64,000 nucleotides of DNA from assembly GCF_005239225.2 (NCBI RefSeq), contig NC_133294.1, positions 22,271,631-22,335,630 on the forward strand. Reading direction: 5' to 3'. Made by a program: the position numbers and the translations under genes. Under the pieces are notes generated by a model that was not told where the DNA came from, ran no database searches, and saw only the letters and a program-made list of their open reading frames with translations. The DNA is from Populus alba (lineage: Eukaryota > Streptophyta > Magnoliopsida > Malpighiales > Salicaceae). This document shows positions 24,071-37,292 of the stretch, piece by piece. Positions within the stretch are counted from its first letter, which is position 1; each line of letters begins with the position of its first letter.

Positions 24071-24962
24071 CTCCCAAAAAAAAAAAAGAAAAAAAAAGAA
24101 TATGCATATAATAATAAAAAAATACAACAAAGAAAAAACAAAGAAATAAAATAGGATAATAAAAATAAAGTTTTCATGCTAAAATTTCTTTATAAAGCCC
24201 GAATCTTCAATTTTTGTATATTTTTTTGGCATATTTCAGTCATGCCTTCAAACACATCATGAACTCCTGTCTAAATGAATTTCTAAACTTGCCATATATA
24301 GTTGAAAATATTAAGATGTCTAATTTTTAGCCGAACTTGAATTGTAGCAAAATGTCATTTGTAGCTCCAAATATATCTCAAACAGTACATAAAGGTTTAG
24401 TATGATAGATATGACAAGATTGGTGTAGCGAGTTAGACCCTCTTTCATTTCTGTGATAGCACAGTGATTACATAATGGCACAATGATTACATAATGGTAC
24501 AAAACAAGCATTAATTGCATTAATTTTGTAATAAAAAACATGGTAAATATCAATAAATTTGGAAAAGGCTAATGTGCATTCGTTCTTATATGCGAACACA
24601 CTTTTTGGCCTTTTAGATTACTATTTCAAGTTTTTCTATCTTCTTTATTTTTTCTTCAAATTCATGGATTGATGTGAGTATCTTTATTTATTTATTTTTT
24701 TTTTACATTTAAAGTTAGGTGGTATTTTGGGCACCATTCACATGTCATTTCTAACTTCACTTCTTCAACGAGACAACCATTTGACAATGATAATTTTATA
24801 CTGAAAGGCTTGAATACCTAAGTTACATAGTGCATTATAATTATATAAAAAAAATAAAAGAAATTAGGCTTTCATTGAAGCCTATGAGAAAGAATATTGT
24901 GGATTTAGACAATGTTTGTCTTTTTGTTTCTTTCTTTTTTGCTTTTTATTTTTTATCTCATT
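24071..24962. other. Intergenic, no gene seen
   Basis: AT-rich. The minus-strand frame at 24320-24553 includes a short local repeat (GCACAATGATTACATAATGG-type) and no protein motif. Confidence 0.4.
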
Positions 24963-25842
24963 TGTTGTGGGGTGCGCCACAATGTTGTCGGCAATAACAT
25001 AGGCTTTTATATTGTGCATCCTAATGAGGTGTGTGTTGTTGGGAAGAATTTTTGGATTTAATCATAAAATTATGATCAATGTTCAAGAGTCGCCACCTAA
25101 TATTATAATCACTAGGAACCTATGCTTCGTGAGCTTCTGGGTAAGGAATTGGTTGTGTAAGGGTTAGACGTATCGCCCCCAATGCACCTTATCCAAGGTA
25201 AGCTGCATTGTTGTTTGATTGTTTTTTTTTTCTAGGTTAGGTTTCTATCCATTGGTCTTGTCTAAAGTTCAAAGCAGATCTCTCTTCATGAGGGAGTCTC
25301 TACCTTATTGAATTAAATTCTAACCATTCTAAAGTTTGAATTTTAGTATTGCATTTATTTACACCTTGTATCTTTAGGACTTGAGGGTGTACTTTATCGT
25401 GTAATTTTACACCCCACAGATATTAAAGTTTACATCTAGATCCTAAAAAAAATATATTGGAAAAAGGTTTTTGATAGTTTGGCTAAACCCTAATGGATGA
25501 TCATAAACTGGTTATGATATCCATTTTTTTGGATTTTCAAAACATGACAAAAATGCATTTTTTTATGAAAATATGCTTGAATTTTTTTTTTAGGATTTGG
25601 CCGCATGCATGAATACAAAGTGTTTTTTGTTTTCTTTTAAGGGGAAATTAATTTAAATTTTTGAAGACTTTTTATTATTATTATTATTTTAGAAATATTT
25701 CAAAGAAAGCCGAGTGTTTTAATACTAGATTGGTAAGTTATAATGTAAATATACAACCCGATATTATGCAAAATTGTTGGGGGGGATTTAGAAAATCATA
25801 ATTTTTTGAAAAGATTTTTTCAATTTTTTGTTTTTTTTTCCA

Positions 25843-25875
<33 letters not shown>

Positions 25876-27351
25876 GGGGGGGGCTGGGCTGAAATTGGCC
25901 CACCAAAACTGACTCTTTTAGGGGGTGGGCCGGATTGGGCCAACCTTTTGGGCTGGGTTGGAACAGGTCCAGCCCACCCAAAACTTAATTCTTTGCCGAA
26001 CGTGAACAATAGTTCATGTTCTGTATACAACCAAAATGATTGCAGAAAATGGAGGTTGATGAAGGAGCCGCTCATTTGATGTAGAAGTCTTGGCCATGAT
26101 CAAGAGGTTAAGCTAATGGTTTTGGTAGCGTCGCTAGGAGGAACGGTGACCAAAGTCGATCACGAGGGAAAGAAGAAGGATTTTGCAGAGGTGAGAGAGA
26201 GAAAGAAACGACAATTGTTTTAGACGTGGTGGAGGCCAGTTGTTGGTCTTGGCGATGCGTGGTGTAGTTGGTGATGAAGAATCTGAAGGAGAGGCAGTTG
26301 GCAGCTAACAAGGCAATAATGAGAGAAAAAGAAGAGAGTCGTTGAAGGCTGACAAGGAGAGAAGAAAAATGGAAACAGGGGGATGGCTGGTTTTTTTGTG
26401 ATTTTTGGACTCAATTTTCTTCATCCTTGTTGCTACCCAATTTTTGACCTATGTTTTAATAATTTTTTCAAAAAAAAAATAAAAAATAAAGGGTTACATG
26501 TGGCGATAACCTAGAGCATCATGGCTAATATTGAGGAAGCAATATGTCAAGGAGATAATTACTAAATCATAAATAATTTGGTTTGATTTGTGCTGGTTAT
26601 GGAAAATAATCAATGCAATATAAAATACTATATATATGGGATTTATTGGTGATGGTTATAGAAGACAATCTCAACAATAATTATTGCAATATTTTCTTAA
26701 ATAACACATGTAGAGATTTTCTATATAAATGAACTTCTATTCTTAATAATAATAATAATAAAAAATTAATTCACGGGGGAGAGAAATTTAGAGAAGGGAG
26801 GCGGAGAAAATTTTGGGGCAAACCAAAAGAAAATGACCCTAACCTAAATTATCCAGCTCCCACCTAAACCAGCGTTGTTCTTGCCCCTGCTTGCTCATAG
26901 ACCTTCCCCCTTTGCCATTTCGGTAGCTCCCACCTAAACCAGCACCGTTCTTCCCCCGTCGCCTTGCCAAAGACAAACCAGAGACCTCCCCCAGCCAACA
27001 AAAAGCTAGCTGGCGACCCCCCCAGCCTTTACAAAAAAAAAAAAGGGAAAGCCACAGCTGATCCCCCCTCTCCACTGTCATCTCCCACAACCACACACTG
27101 TCCCCCCCCGCTCTCTCTCTCTCTCAGAATCTTCAGGACTCTTTTGAACAAAAATAGACATTACCATAACTTCCAAAGCAAAGCAAAGACAATAACTGCA
27201 AATTGCTTCAAATGCACCTCATTTGACACGTCATAACGCCCTCCTCTCATCCATAATTCCATCTCTCCGTTTCACTCTTCTTGAGCTATTACGAGAAGCG
27301 TGTTGCTGGTTGGTCATTGTGATATGGATTGGTTTATTTTTGGAGGCTGAA

Positions 27352-27528
27352 AGATTCACAGTTGTGTCCTTTCAGGTACTTGGTCATATGAAGACGATCC
27401 TTGTGCTGATCCTGGGATTCTTTATCTTTGGAAAAGATGGTCTTAATCTACATGCGGTTTTAGGCACGATCATAGCCGTAGTTGGATTGATTTGACATGG
27501 CAACGCCTCTCCTAAGCCTCGAGGATAA
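27352..27528 (+). pseudogene. Captured fragment of a UDP-rhamnose/UDP-galactose transporter-like gene
   Basis: In the frame starting at 27352 the translation reads [20 protein letters not shown], then a [13 protein letters not shown] part, then IIAVVGLI, a stop at 27493-27495 where the family has Trp, and then HGNASPKPRG. This is the conserved final membrane region of the plant NST-KT nucleotide-sugar transporters (URGT type), recognised from the FQVLGHMKT and GNASSKPGG motifs. Intact members are Golgi antiporters moving UDP-sugars into the lumen against UMP. Only about 58 codons are present, so there is no function as a transporter. The upstream 40 codons of the same frame show no similarity and may be intron remnant. 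It lies wholly inside the LTR-like element. Confidence 0.75.
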
Positions 27529-27639
27529 ATTAAGCATACAAAGAGAAAATAAAACGGGAGCAGAAACCAGTCGTCTCCCACTTTGCCTGCAGCTGCTGCC
27601 TCGCATTTTTCTTTTAAACTTTGAGAATATATGCACATG

Positions 27640-28480
27640 GTTTGTTGTCTTTAATTGCGATTAACTATGATGCTTGTGTTTTTTTTTGACAAAAAATATA
27701 AAAAATGTTTTTATGTGTTGCATACGGCCAATACCCTAACATGTTTTTTTTAATGTCTTTCAAAAAACAAATATTTGAAGTTTTGAAAATGTGTTTTTGC
27801 ATGGATTTCTTAACCAAAAAAATTATTTTCTTACATTTCTGGATTTTACAATATGTTTGTAAAACTCCAAAGGGTGTTGGCTAATATTCCAAAAAATATA
27901 AAAATCTTATTTTTGTAATAAAAAGGGATGTGTGTGTGTGTGTGTGTGTGTTTTGTTTTTTTTTTTTTTTTTTTTAATGTAAGTTATTGACTTATAAAAT
28001 AAAAAAGAAAAAAAAATGAATTTAATGTTTTGATTTGGTATATGGTCAAGTATCTGAAGGACAAATAAAATTATGTTGTATTTCCCGTGAAAATATAAGA
28101 ACACGTTTCTAAATATTTTTTTTTTGGATTTAATGGCTGATTTATTAAAGCCTTAAGAATTTGATTAATATGTGATTTGTTGACTTTAATTGTGATTAAC
28201 TGTGATGTGTGTGTATTTTATAAAAAAAATACAAAATTTTTTTTTTTGTGTGTTGCATACGACTAATACCTTAACATGTTTTGAATGTTCTTTTTATATA
28301 AAAAAATATTTGAAGTTTTAAAAATGTGTTTTCGCATTAATTTCTTAAACACAACAAAAATTATTTTCTTGCATTTCTGGATTTTACAACATATTTGTAA
28401 AACTCCAAAGGGTATTGACCAATATTCCAAAAAATATAAAAATCTTATTTTGGGGGAATTCATTTATTATTCACCACTAA
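27640..28480 (+). repeat. Tandem duplication inside element 2, offset 535 bp
   Basis: The block GTGTTGCATACGGCCAATAC at about 27715 recurs as GTGTTGCATACGACTAATAC 535 bases later. The flanking GTTGNCTTTAATTGNGATTA and TTTGTAAAACTCCAAAGGGT motifs recur with the same order. The copies differ by small indels in A/T runs. A (TG)n run sits between them at 27928-27951. Confidence 0.8.
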
Positions 28481-30271
28481 TGTTTGGATAAAGAAATCCT
28501 TAAAGGACGAATATTCAAAGTATTATTGGGAATAATAAATCCGCACACATCTTTGAAGGAAGCCTTGATTATGATCGAGGACATTTCAAAAATTTTTACT
28601 CCACGGTTTACGAGCCGTAAGAGTATAAAACACTAAAAAAATAGGTTTTTTTTGTTTTTTTTAAAGCGCCCTAGATTTCTAAATTTTTGTCCCTCTTCCT
28701 TGTGATTTACGAGTTGCAAACTCTTGAAATACTAAAGGGAAAAATAAGCTTTTAAAGCACATGGAATCTCCTTGGATTTCTATCTTAATAAATTTAGTTT
28801 GAATCAAACCTAGAAAAACTGATGGGATTAGAAAACACCAAACACCATATCAATTATAGAGCGAACCAAACATCAAGCAACTTACCTTAGGTAGGGCGTA
28901 CTAGGGGTGTTAATACCTTCCCTTTACGCAACCAGTCCCTTACCTTAGAATCTCTGAAAGACCAGTTAGGTTTTCTAGTGATCAAAATACTAGGTGACGA
29001 CTCCAAAGAACCAATCAAATCAGCAAAACAAATAAAAAAAAAAATCACCATGAGACGCCGCGCGGGGGACGTGCGACAATCCTCAGGCCATGAAATACAC
29101 GGGAAAACTTGAAACCATTGATTCAGTTGGAAATGATCCCAACCGTTGGTTCAAAATAGTTACCATGAACTGCCAAATCTAACAGTTTAAGGTTGTCTAA
29201 GTTGGACTTTTTGGGCCGGCTCTAGGTCGTTGTGATGTTAATAGGCCTAAACGGACTATACTTGGGGATCAAGGAATGTCGAGTGACCATTTTGGTTCAT
29301 GTGTTGTCAATTTTGGTTGACATATGAGGCATTAAATGCACTTGAAAAGTAGGTCCCTGACATATTATTTCAGGTACAAAGTGAAGAAAATAATAAATAG
29401 TAATCAGATGACGCATCGTCTAGTTCCTTTTTTCTTTAATGTAAAACAACGCCGTTTAGGATTAAATTTGGTATTTTTGTCCAACTTCAATTTGGTCCTT
29501 AATCTTTCACTATTGTTGGATTGCACCCCTAATTGACCCTAAATGTTTGATTTAGTAAAATGTAGCCCATGCGACACTTTAGTTGAAACCCTAATTGACC
29601 ATTAAACTTTTATTTTTCTTTAATTTCATCCCCGATGTTTGTCAATTAAGCACCCATAGGTTGTCACATTTTACAAATTAGTCCTTGGCTACAAAGTTGT
29701 TCAATTTGACCATTAATTGACCCCAAAACTTCAATTTTCTTGCAATTTTACCCCTGATTTCAATCAATTAACATGGTAAGAAATAAATTTGATCTCTTAA
29801 AATTCCAATTCAACCCTTAATAAAATCTTTTAATTAGGGGACCCATTGGTGACTAAGTATCTAGCTCTATATTCATCTAGCTATAATTTGACTCATTGAA
29901 AGTATAATTAAGTCCTTGTACTTAATTAAATCCTTCAATTGGACCCAAATTAATTCTTAAACATAATTAAAATTCAATTTAGCTCATGATTAAATCAAAT
30001 TGGCCTATTAAAAATTTAATTATGTCTTTGAACTTAATTATTATGCAAATTCATCCAAAATTTAATCAACCTTGAATTTGTATTTTTTTCTCTATTTTTG
30101 GCATAATGGGGTATAATTAGGTCTTATATTTCTCCAAAACTACAGTGATATTCCCTATCATACTTTCTCCATGTTGCCAGCTTTTATTTAATTTTTTTAT
30201 ATATTTATATATATATTTTTAAAAAAGAGTGAATTTTGGGGAATAACCCAGAATTTGGTTATGACATCATT

Positions 30272-32861
30272 CCTTCTTTTTTTTTTTTTATCATTTTACA
30301 TTAGATTATTTTGAAATTGGACTTTGTTATTTATTTTGCTTGCTTTGGTATTGATGCTCTAATGTTAGAAAAATAAACCAACTCTCAATTGATGCTTAAT
30401 TTTACAAAATTAAATGAAATTAAAATAATTGAAGTTACAAGTACCAAATTTTAACTTTAGACAAGTATTGAGCCACTTTTTCTTGCAAACATTTTAGACT
30501 AAATTGCATGATTAGGGAAGAGATTTAGCCCTTAGTTTTTGATCCTTCAATTTTTGTTTTTTCAATTTGATCATTTCATATTTTAGACAAGTATTGAGCC
30601 ATTTGTTTTTACACACACGCGCGCGTACAAACACAAATACACATATATATTAGACTTAATAGTTTTTTTTTTGTTTGTTTTCTTGAACATAAGGATTCGA
30701 AGTTGTCGAGGAAACATTCCAACATACACTTGATGCATAAAACATATTGTAAAACATATTATTTATATAAAATAATTAAGACTTGAGGGATCAGGTTTGA
30801 AAAAAAAATTATTGTAAGAACTGAAAAGATGGGCAGGGCAACTCGGTTGGTGCATGAGAAGAGGCCATCGTGCTTTGATGACATGTGTGGCCTCTTAAGA
30901 TGTCGTTGTTTTTTTTTTAATGGTGTCGTTAAAACCATCTCGGTGAGCTCTATCTTTTGGTGAGACGTGTGTCCACTAACAGAGCAACAATGAGTATCTG
31001 ACAACATTTTATTTTTCCTTTAACTTTTTCTCTCCTCTCTTCTTGAAATTAGAGTTAGACATGCAAAAATTAAAAGATATCATGTCATTTTTTATCACAT
31101 TTGATCCATGTTTTTTTAATTGATATTTATTTTATTTTAATTTTTTTTAATTAAGTGGCTTTTCAATTTCATTTCTTATTATTTAGTTTTATTTTTTATT
31201 TTTATATTAAATTTATGCTATTTGTTTTGTTTTAGTTTCTGTTTTTATTAAATTTATTTTTAAAATTTATCTTTTAATATTAATTATTTTTTAGATGGTA
31301 GCTTGTTTGATTTGCTTCTTTGAATTCTGCTATGTGTTGTGTTGTGTTGTGTCTTGACTTGGCTTACCTTAGCGTGTCTATCCAAATGAAACCCATGCAG
31401 GTTTCATACTGGAAAATTCCATCAAATCAAATCATGTCACCAAAGCACATGGCGTAATCATGTATCCATAATTTTTATTGGTTCTTTTCGTTGATGCTCT
31501 TCTTTCCATCAAATCATGTCATTTTCAAATAACAAAAGTTAAATAAACACATGGCGGAATTTTGAGGTTAACTATTTTTTTGTGGTTGTTGTTGATGCTC
31601 TTCTTTCCATCCAATCATAGCTTTCACTGACTTTCAAATTACGTAATTTTAAAAGTATGGATATAATTATTTTTTATATTAAAATATATTAAAATATTAT
31701 TTTTTAATTTTAAAATTATTTTTGAAATTAATTGTATCAAAATAATTAAAAATATATAAAACAATTAATGTTTTACAAAACAAAATTAAGTTTTTTTTTG
31801 AAAACGCGCTTTATACTGCGTTCCCAAACATAAAAAGATATTTTTACTTAGTGAAACTGTCTTTTAAAATAAATAATAACAAAATCAACTTAATTTAAAA
31901 AAATAAAATAATATAATTTATATTTATTTTATTTTCATTCAGAACATGATATTTTAAAAAATTATAAAAAATTATATTTTTCAATTATAATATATATAAA
32001 TTGTATTATTTTTTTCAAACTAAATTAGTTTTACTTCTTTTTATTGTCATTAAGAACATGATATTTTTTTAAATTATATTTTTTAATTATGATATGTATT
32101 ATTTTATTATTTTTTTTCAAACTAAATTATTTTTCTATTTAAAAAAAACATCCCAGAAAAAGAAGTACTCATGTCACTACAAATTAAGCAATTCCATGAA
32201 GAGTTTTTTTTTTTTTAAAAAAAAAAATTATCACAACTACAATTTTTGTTTTAATAAAATAACACAACTAAAAATTTATTGTAAAAATAGCATAGTATGT
32301 GAGGACATGCATGTTTTAAAGGATGAGATAGACTGTGGAAGAAAAATGCGAGCGTGTTGAATGTTTGTATAAATAATGCAATGAACCTACTTTAATTGGT
32401 CAAAACAAAACCCATTTGTTTTCAAACTAACAAAACATAACCCATTTGTTTTAAAAAACGGGCATTCAATTTTAAAAATGACACCGTCCAATTATTAAAA
32501 GGATATGCATGTGTTACATGCTTATCAAATTCAACTCAAAAACATTGATGTTTGCAAGTTTCATGTTATTTTTACAAATAAATTTTTAGATATATCATTT
32601 TTTTTTTTAAAGTAATTTCCTACTATACTAACTTTTTTTTGAAAAAAACCTCGTTCATTGAATGGAAGGCCAATCCACAAGGTTGAAATAACTTGATATA
32701 CTATAAAACAATTGCTAGATCAATTTTAAATGTTTATCCACGATTTTTTTTTCTTTGGATTCAACATAAGGTTCATTGCACCTTAAACATTTATCGATAT
32801 CCTTTCTCCATCCTTATATCTCGTAAATGTTCAAAACAAGGTTCATTAGAAAAATGTTTGT
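30272..32861. other. Intergenic, AT-rich, no gene recognised
   Basis: No supported reading frame. Contains a diverged MITE-like right half near 31700-31840 and a short direct repeat: GTTGATGCTCTTCTTTCCAT occurs near 31490 and again about 100 bases later. The 30759-31007 minus-strand frame has no recognisable motif. Confidence 0.5.
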
Positions 32862-32866
32862 GAGGA

Positions 32867-32943
32867 TGTTTGAGAATTATATAAATTACATATTGAAGTT
32901 TTATTTAACAGTTTAAGCTGTTAAAATGAGATAATTATTTAAC
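32867..32943 (+). repeat. Left TRIM terminal repeat of the composite
   Basis: 77 bp. Shares AATTATATAAATTA, TTGAAG and GAGATA motifs in order with the right copy at 37293-37370 and with the TRIM at 18984. TTGGTATTAGAGC follows directly. Confidence 0.7.
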
Positions 32944-32956
32944 TTGGTATTAGAGC

Positions 32957-35900
32957 TCACTTGATGTTCTTCCCTGTAATGGACTCTACAAACACTTAAA
33001 CCATGGACTCTCACATGACTACAACAATTCCTTCTTTTGTTGCACTGATCCCTTCCTTTGTTTTGTTCTTTCCTCTTGTGCATATATGTTCTCTGGTGGG
33101 TTTTCTTTTACTATTGTGATTAATTCTTCTGTGGCCATTACCAACGCCTTTGCTGCTGTCTCTCTGCCTTTCATGGTTGCTACCATTTTTGTTTTTCATG
33201 AGTTGTTATTCCTTCATCAAACACTTAAGGCGTAATCTTTTTAAAATTATCAAACATCAATTTCTTGTATTGGAGGATACAGATGAAACCTTACTTGTTA
33301 GGCTAAGGAGTGTACTCTTTTGTTGATTGCTCTTTCTCATACCCTCCTGCATATATTGCATGTGCTGACATGTCTATGTTTATTCTCAATCTAACTTTCT
33401 TATCATGGAAGCAATAAAATCAATTAATTATGAGTGTTATTTTATCATCTTTGTCTACTAAAGTTTTACATCTAGTAGTTGATTACTAGACATCCCACAA
33501 CCTCTAGACAACCCTTGAAATTGCCTTTACTTCACTCTAACTCATGAATTATACAACTTTATGGTGCCTTCCAAGACCTTAAGAAGAATGATGATTATGT
33601 AAGTGTATTTGCAGAAGGCCAATGCGCTATTTGATACATGTGTTAATCAGCATGTGACACTCGACATTGCAAGTATGATTAGCTTAGAACCTTATATTGT
33701 TACTAATCAGCTACATGTTGACGATGATAAAGGCCTTGTTATCTCTCATATTTCTTATTCTAAAATTCACGCACCCAAACGTACATTTATCTTATCTAAT
33801 AGCTTACACGTCCCGCATAATAAAAAGCCTTTATTATCTATTCAAAAGTTCTTATAAGAAAATAATGTGTTTTTTTTTTTTAAATTTCATCTTTTTGTGT
33901 TTTATGTTAAAGATCTAATAACTAAAGGAGTGTTTCTTTCCGGTTAGAGTAGAGGTTGTCTTTATATTATGTATGAGTTTTCTGCAACCTTGTTGCCACA
34001 AGCCTTCATATTTGCATGTCTCTCTACTTTTGTTGATATCTGACATTGGTATTGTTGACTTAGGCACCTTAATTCATGAATTTTAAGTTTTTTAGTGTCA
34101 AATAAAAAAGTGTCATGTACATCAAAACAATTTCATTTTAATTGTCAAACTTGTTCATTAGGAGAATCATCGCGTCTATCATTGGGACCTATGGGTCACA
34201 AAACTTCTACACCTCTTGAATTGATTTTTAGTGATATTTAAGGACCTTCCCCTATATTTTCCTCTAATGGTTTTTGGTATTTTTATTTTATTTTTGTAGA
34301 TGTTCATACGAAGTATATTTTGTTTTTTTTCTTTGGTTGCAAAATCTGATGTTTTCAATATTTTCACCAGTTTCAAACTTAAGTTGAATGTCAATTCTCT
34401 TAAAAAATTAAATTTATTAAAACAAACTAGAGTGTTGAGTGTGTGTGTGTGTGTATTAAAACTATTAGTATTCTCTATTGCCTAATTTGTCTGCATACTT
34501 ATAAACAAAATGACATGGTTGAACATAAGATTGTTATATTATTGAAATTGGCCTCACCCTTCTGGGTTAATGTAAGGCTCCTTTAAAATTATAGAGTTAT
34601 GTGTTTGAAACTTCTATTTATTTGATTAATCGCATGCCAACTCATGTTTTTAATTACAAAATACCCTTTGAATGTCTTTTAAAGGTGACCCCTGGTTATA
34701 GTTTTCTTCACACTTTTGGATGTCTATACTTTTCATTTCTTCATTTATATAATGCTTATAAGATAGATTTTTGCTCCTTTTTTTGTGTGTTTTTCTTGGT
34801 TATAACACTTGTACTCAGGTTATTGATGTTTTGATTTATCTTATCAACGCATTTATATTGCCTTTTATGTTCGGTTCCATGAAAATATTTTTTCTCTTAC
34901 AACTTTTGAACAAATACAGCCTCTCCCCACATCACAAACCAATACTTTCCTACCCCAATTAACCCCTTTATCACCTGTTTCTCGATACCCTTTCCCTGCT
35001 TATACTGCCCCTATTTTGTCTGCCACCACTGCCTCTATTTTGACTAATTCTATTAGCACTAGCCCGCATCAATTATCTCCACATGCATGCCTTTTTTTGA
35101 TCAATGTCCAGGTACAAGTTTTGCCTTGTCATCTTAGCATGTCTCATTTGTTTCACTTTTTTTTCCACGATTTAGTTTAGTGTTGGATAGTTCTCCTACA
35201 AGTCTTTCCTCTCAGCTTGTTTTAGTTTTGGATGCATCACCAACAAGTTCACTTGTTGTTTCACCTCCATCTTTGAATTTAGTCATTAATCTTTTGAAAT
35301 TTGCTTTTTAGCAAGTCTCGAACAGTGGTTCTAACTTCTCTCCTTTGGTTTCTCATTAGCACTCTATGGTTCTTTGACCATGACAGCCCAAAAGTGCCAA
35401 TTTTAGTGTCTTTTTTGCCCCATGGGATTCTGCCTTCTCTGACTATAAATTATCCACTTTCTAGGATGTTAATCATTACTTGGCATATAAAAAGCTATGC
35501 AAGAGGAAATTCAATTCCTACGCAATAATGGCACGTAGACTTTAAACAATGAGCTGATGGTAGTGTTAAGAGATACAAAGCATGGTTGGTTACTCGTGGG
35601 TTCACTTAGCAGGAGGGGATTGATTATTCGGAAATATTTAGTCATGTGATAAAGCCTACCACAATCTGGTTAGTACTCAATATTGTTGTTTCTCATGGTT
35701 GGCCTATTCGTTAATTGGATGTTCAAATTGCCCTCTTAAATGGCATACTTCAGGAAAAGTTGTACATGGAACAACCATTTGGTTTTGTTCACTTTATTTT
35801 TTTTACTCATTTGTGTCGCCTTCATAAATCATTGTATGGTTTTAAGTAAGCTTCTTAGGTATGGTACAAATGGTTGAGTGACTTTTTGCTCTCTATTAGT

Positions 35901-36925
35901 TTCTAGGCATCCAAGGCAGACACATCTTTCTTTATCCTATCCTTTCGTGGTGCTGTTTTTTATTTACTTATGTTTTTTGATGATATTCTATTAACTGGGA
36001 GTAACTCAAACTTGCTTCAATGATTGATTACTTTACTGAACTTAGGGTTTAAGCTTTAGGACTTAGACTCTTGCATTATTTTCTGGGCATTGAGGTTAAA
36101 CCCATTTGTATGGGACTTTTACTAATTTAAAAAAAGTATGTTATTGATATTCCTTGACGAGAAGTATGTCCTCTTGTAAATTGGTTAATACTATTTCATC
36201 TTTTTCATCGAAGTTATTCATCATGTTAGGTGCTTCGTATTCTAATCCCACTAAGTATAGATAGATTGTTGGTGCACTACAATATCTTACATTTACCAGG
36301 CATAATATATGTTATGCTATAACTAAGGTGTGTCAGTTCATGTATGCTCTCACTGAAGATCATTGGGCGACTATTGAATGTATTTTGTATTATCTTCAGC
36401 CTACAGTGTCTTATGGGTTACATGTTACTTGAGGGTCATCCTTGTCTCTTTATGGCTTTACTGATGTTGATTGGGCTGAAATTATTGATAATTGTAAGTC
36501 TACTAGTGGTTATCTTGTGTATCTTGGTGATACTCATGTTTCTTAGAAATCTAAGACGTAATGCACTGTTGCTAGATCTTTCACGAAAGTTGAATATAAG
36601 GCTTTGGCTGATGGCATTGTTGAAATACTGTTGATTCATTCTTTACTATCAGAACCTTGTCTTCCCTTTCCTTCTATGACAACTTTATGGTGAGATAATT
36701 TAGGGGCCATGTTTTTATTTGTCAATCCTGTATTTCATACTTATATTAAACATGTTGAGGTTGGTTATCATTATGTTCATGATAAAGTTTCTAAGAAGGA
36801 GATTCATGTTCGACTTATCTCTTTGAAGGATAATTAATTAACTGATGTTCTTACCAAATCTCTACCTCATGCTCCTTTTGCTCATCTTCGATCCAAACTT
36901 CAGGTGGAATCTCTTTCTTCATCTT
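32957..36925 (+). pseudogene. Decayed Copia gag-pol polyprotein
   Basis: Fragments in all three frames follow the Copia order: gag start near 33250; protease-linked NQHVT segment near 33640; integrase-type motifs near 34190-34330 and 34600-34760; reverse transcriptase from about 35590 (LNGILQEKLYMEQPFGF-like) to 36000; RNase H from about 36450 to 36830. It is the same family as the element at 43051, judged by long stretches of shared DNA. Many stops and frameshifts. The gag C-terminal half, including the zinc knuckle, has been deleted at about 33625-33640, and the DNA jumps straight to the protease region. No active product is expected. Confidence 0.85.
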
Positions 36926-36933
36926 GAGGGGCC

Positions 36934-37158
36934 TATTGTGGAAAGGATTGACTTATCCTACATGTATAGTTTAGTTATCGTGTGTGTATGTGTGTGTGTT
37001 TAATTATCAAGTGTAGTGTATTATATTATTACTACTGTATACAATCCTAAACATATATATACACACACACACACACGCACACGCACACAAAGGATGATTG
37101 ATATTCTAATTAGAATCCATTACTATTCATACAAATATATTGCTTCTTTGTTTCTAAC
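36934..37158 (+). repeat. Single Copia LTR of the composite
   Basis: Begins TATTGTGGAAAGG right after the purine tract CTTGAGGGGCC, and ends TTTCTAAC just before TGATATCAGAG. Contains (TG)n and (AC)n runs (36984-37000 and 37058-37090). No second copy exists at the 5' side of the Copia internal region. Confidence 0.65.
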
Positions 37159-37292
37159 TTGATATCAGAGTTTTAATGATCAAATGATCACAAGTTTGAA
37201 TTTCGTCACCTTTATTTTCTCTTTTAATTAATAGCACAAGGTAATGTGAGCTTGTGCAATTCAAGTTCAAAGGACTTTCATTTAAAGGGACA

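Larger units (their letters stand above)
26428..29078 (+). mobile_element. LTR-like element 2, inserted in copy C, 2.65 kb
   Basis: The ends are TGTTGCTACC and CGTGCGACA, with a perfect 5-bp target duplication ATCCT (26423-26427 and 29079-29083). A TATA box (CTATATAAAT, 26721-26730) gives a promoter in plus orientation. The shared core lies reverse-complemented at about 28870-29000. The last 600 bases match, in reverse complement, the block at 62350-63000, so this and copy D belong to one family. It carries a host-gene fragment (27352-27528) and an internal tandem duplication (27640-28480). No gag or pol seen, so it is a solo LTR or a large non-autonomous element. Confidence 0.75.
24963..30266 (-). 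mobile_element. Solo LTR-like element, copy C, split by element 2
   Basis: On the minus strand the ends are TGTCATAACC (at 30266) and CCCCACAACA (at 24963). A perfect 5-bp target duplication TCATT flanks it (24958-24962 and 30267-30271). Without the insertion at 26428-29078 and its duplicated target it is about 2.65 kb. The shared core lies at about 25085-25205, a (TG)n run at 25853-25874, and GGGCTGGGCTG and GGGCCGGATTGGGCC motifs at 25881-25940. The sequence to the left of the insertion (26396-26427) and to the right (29079 on) aligns continuously with copy A at 13680-13900, which proves the nesting. No coding region of its own seen. Confidence 0.75.
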
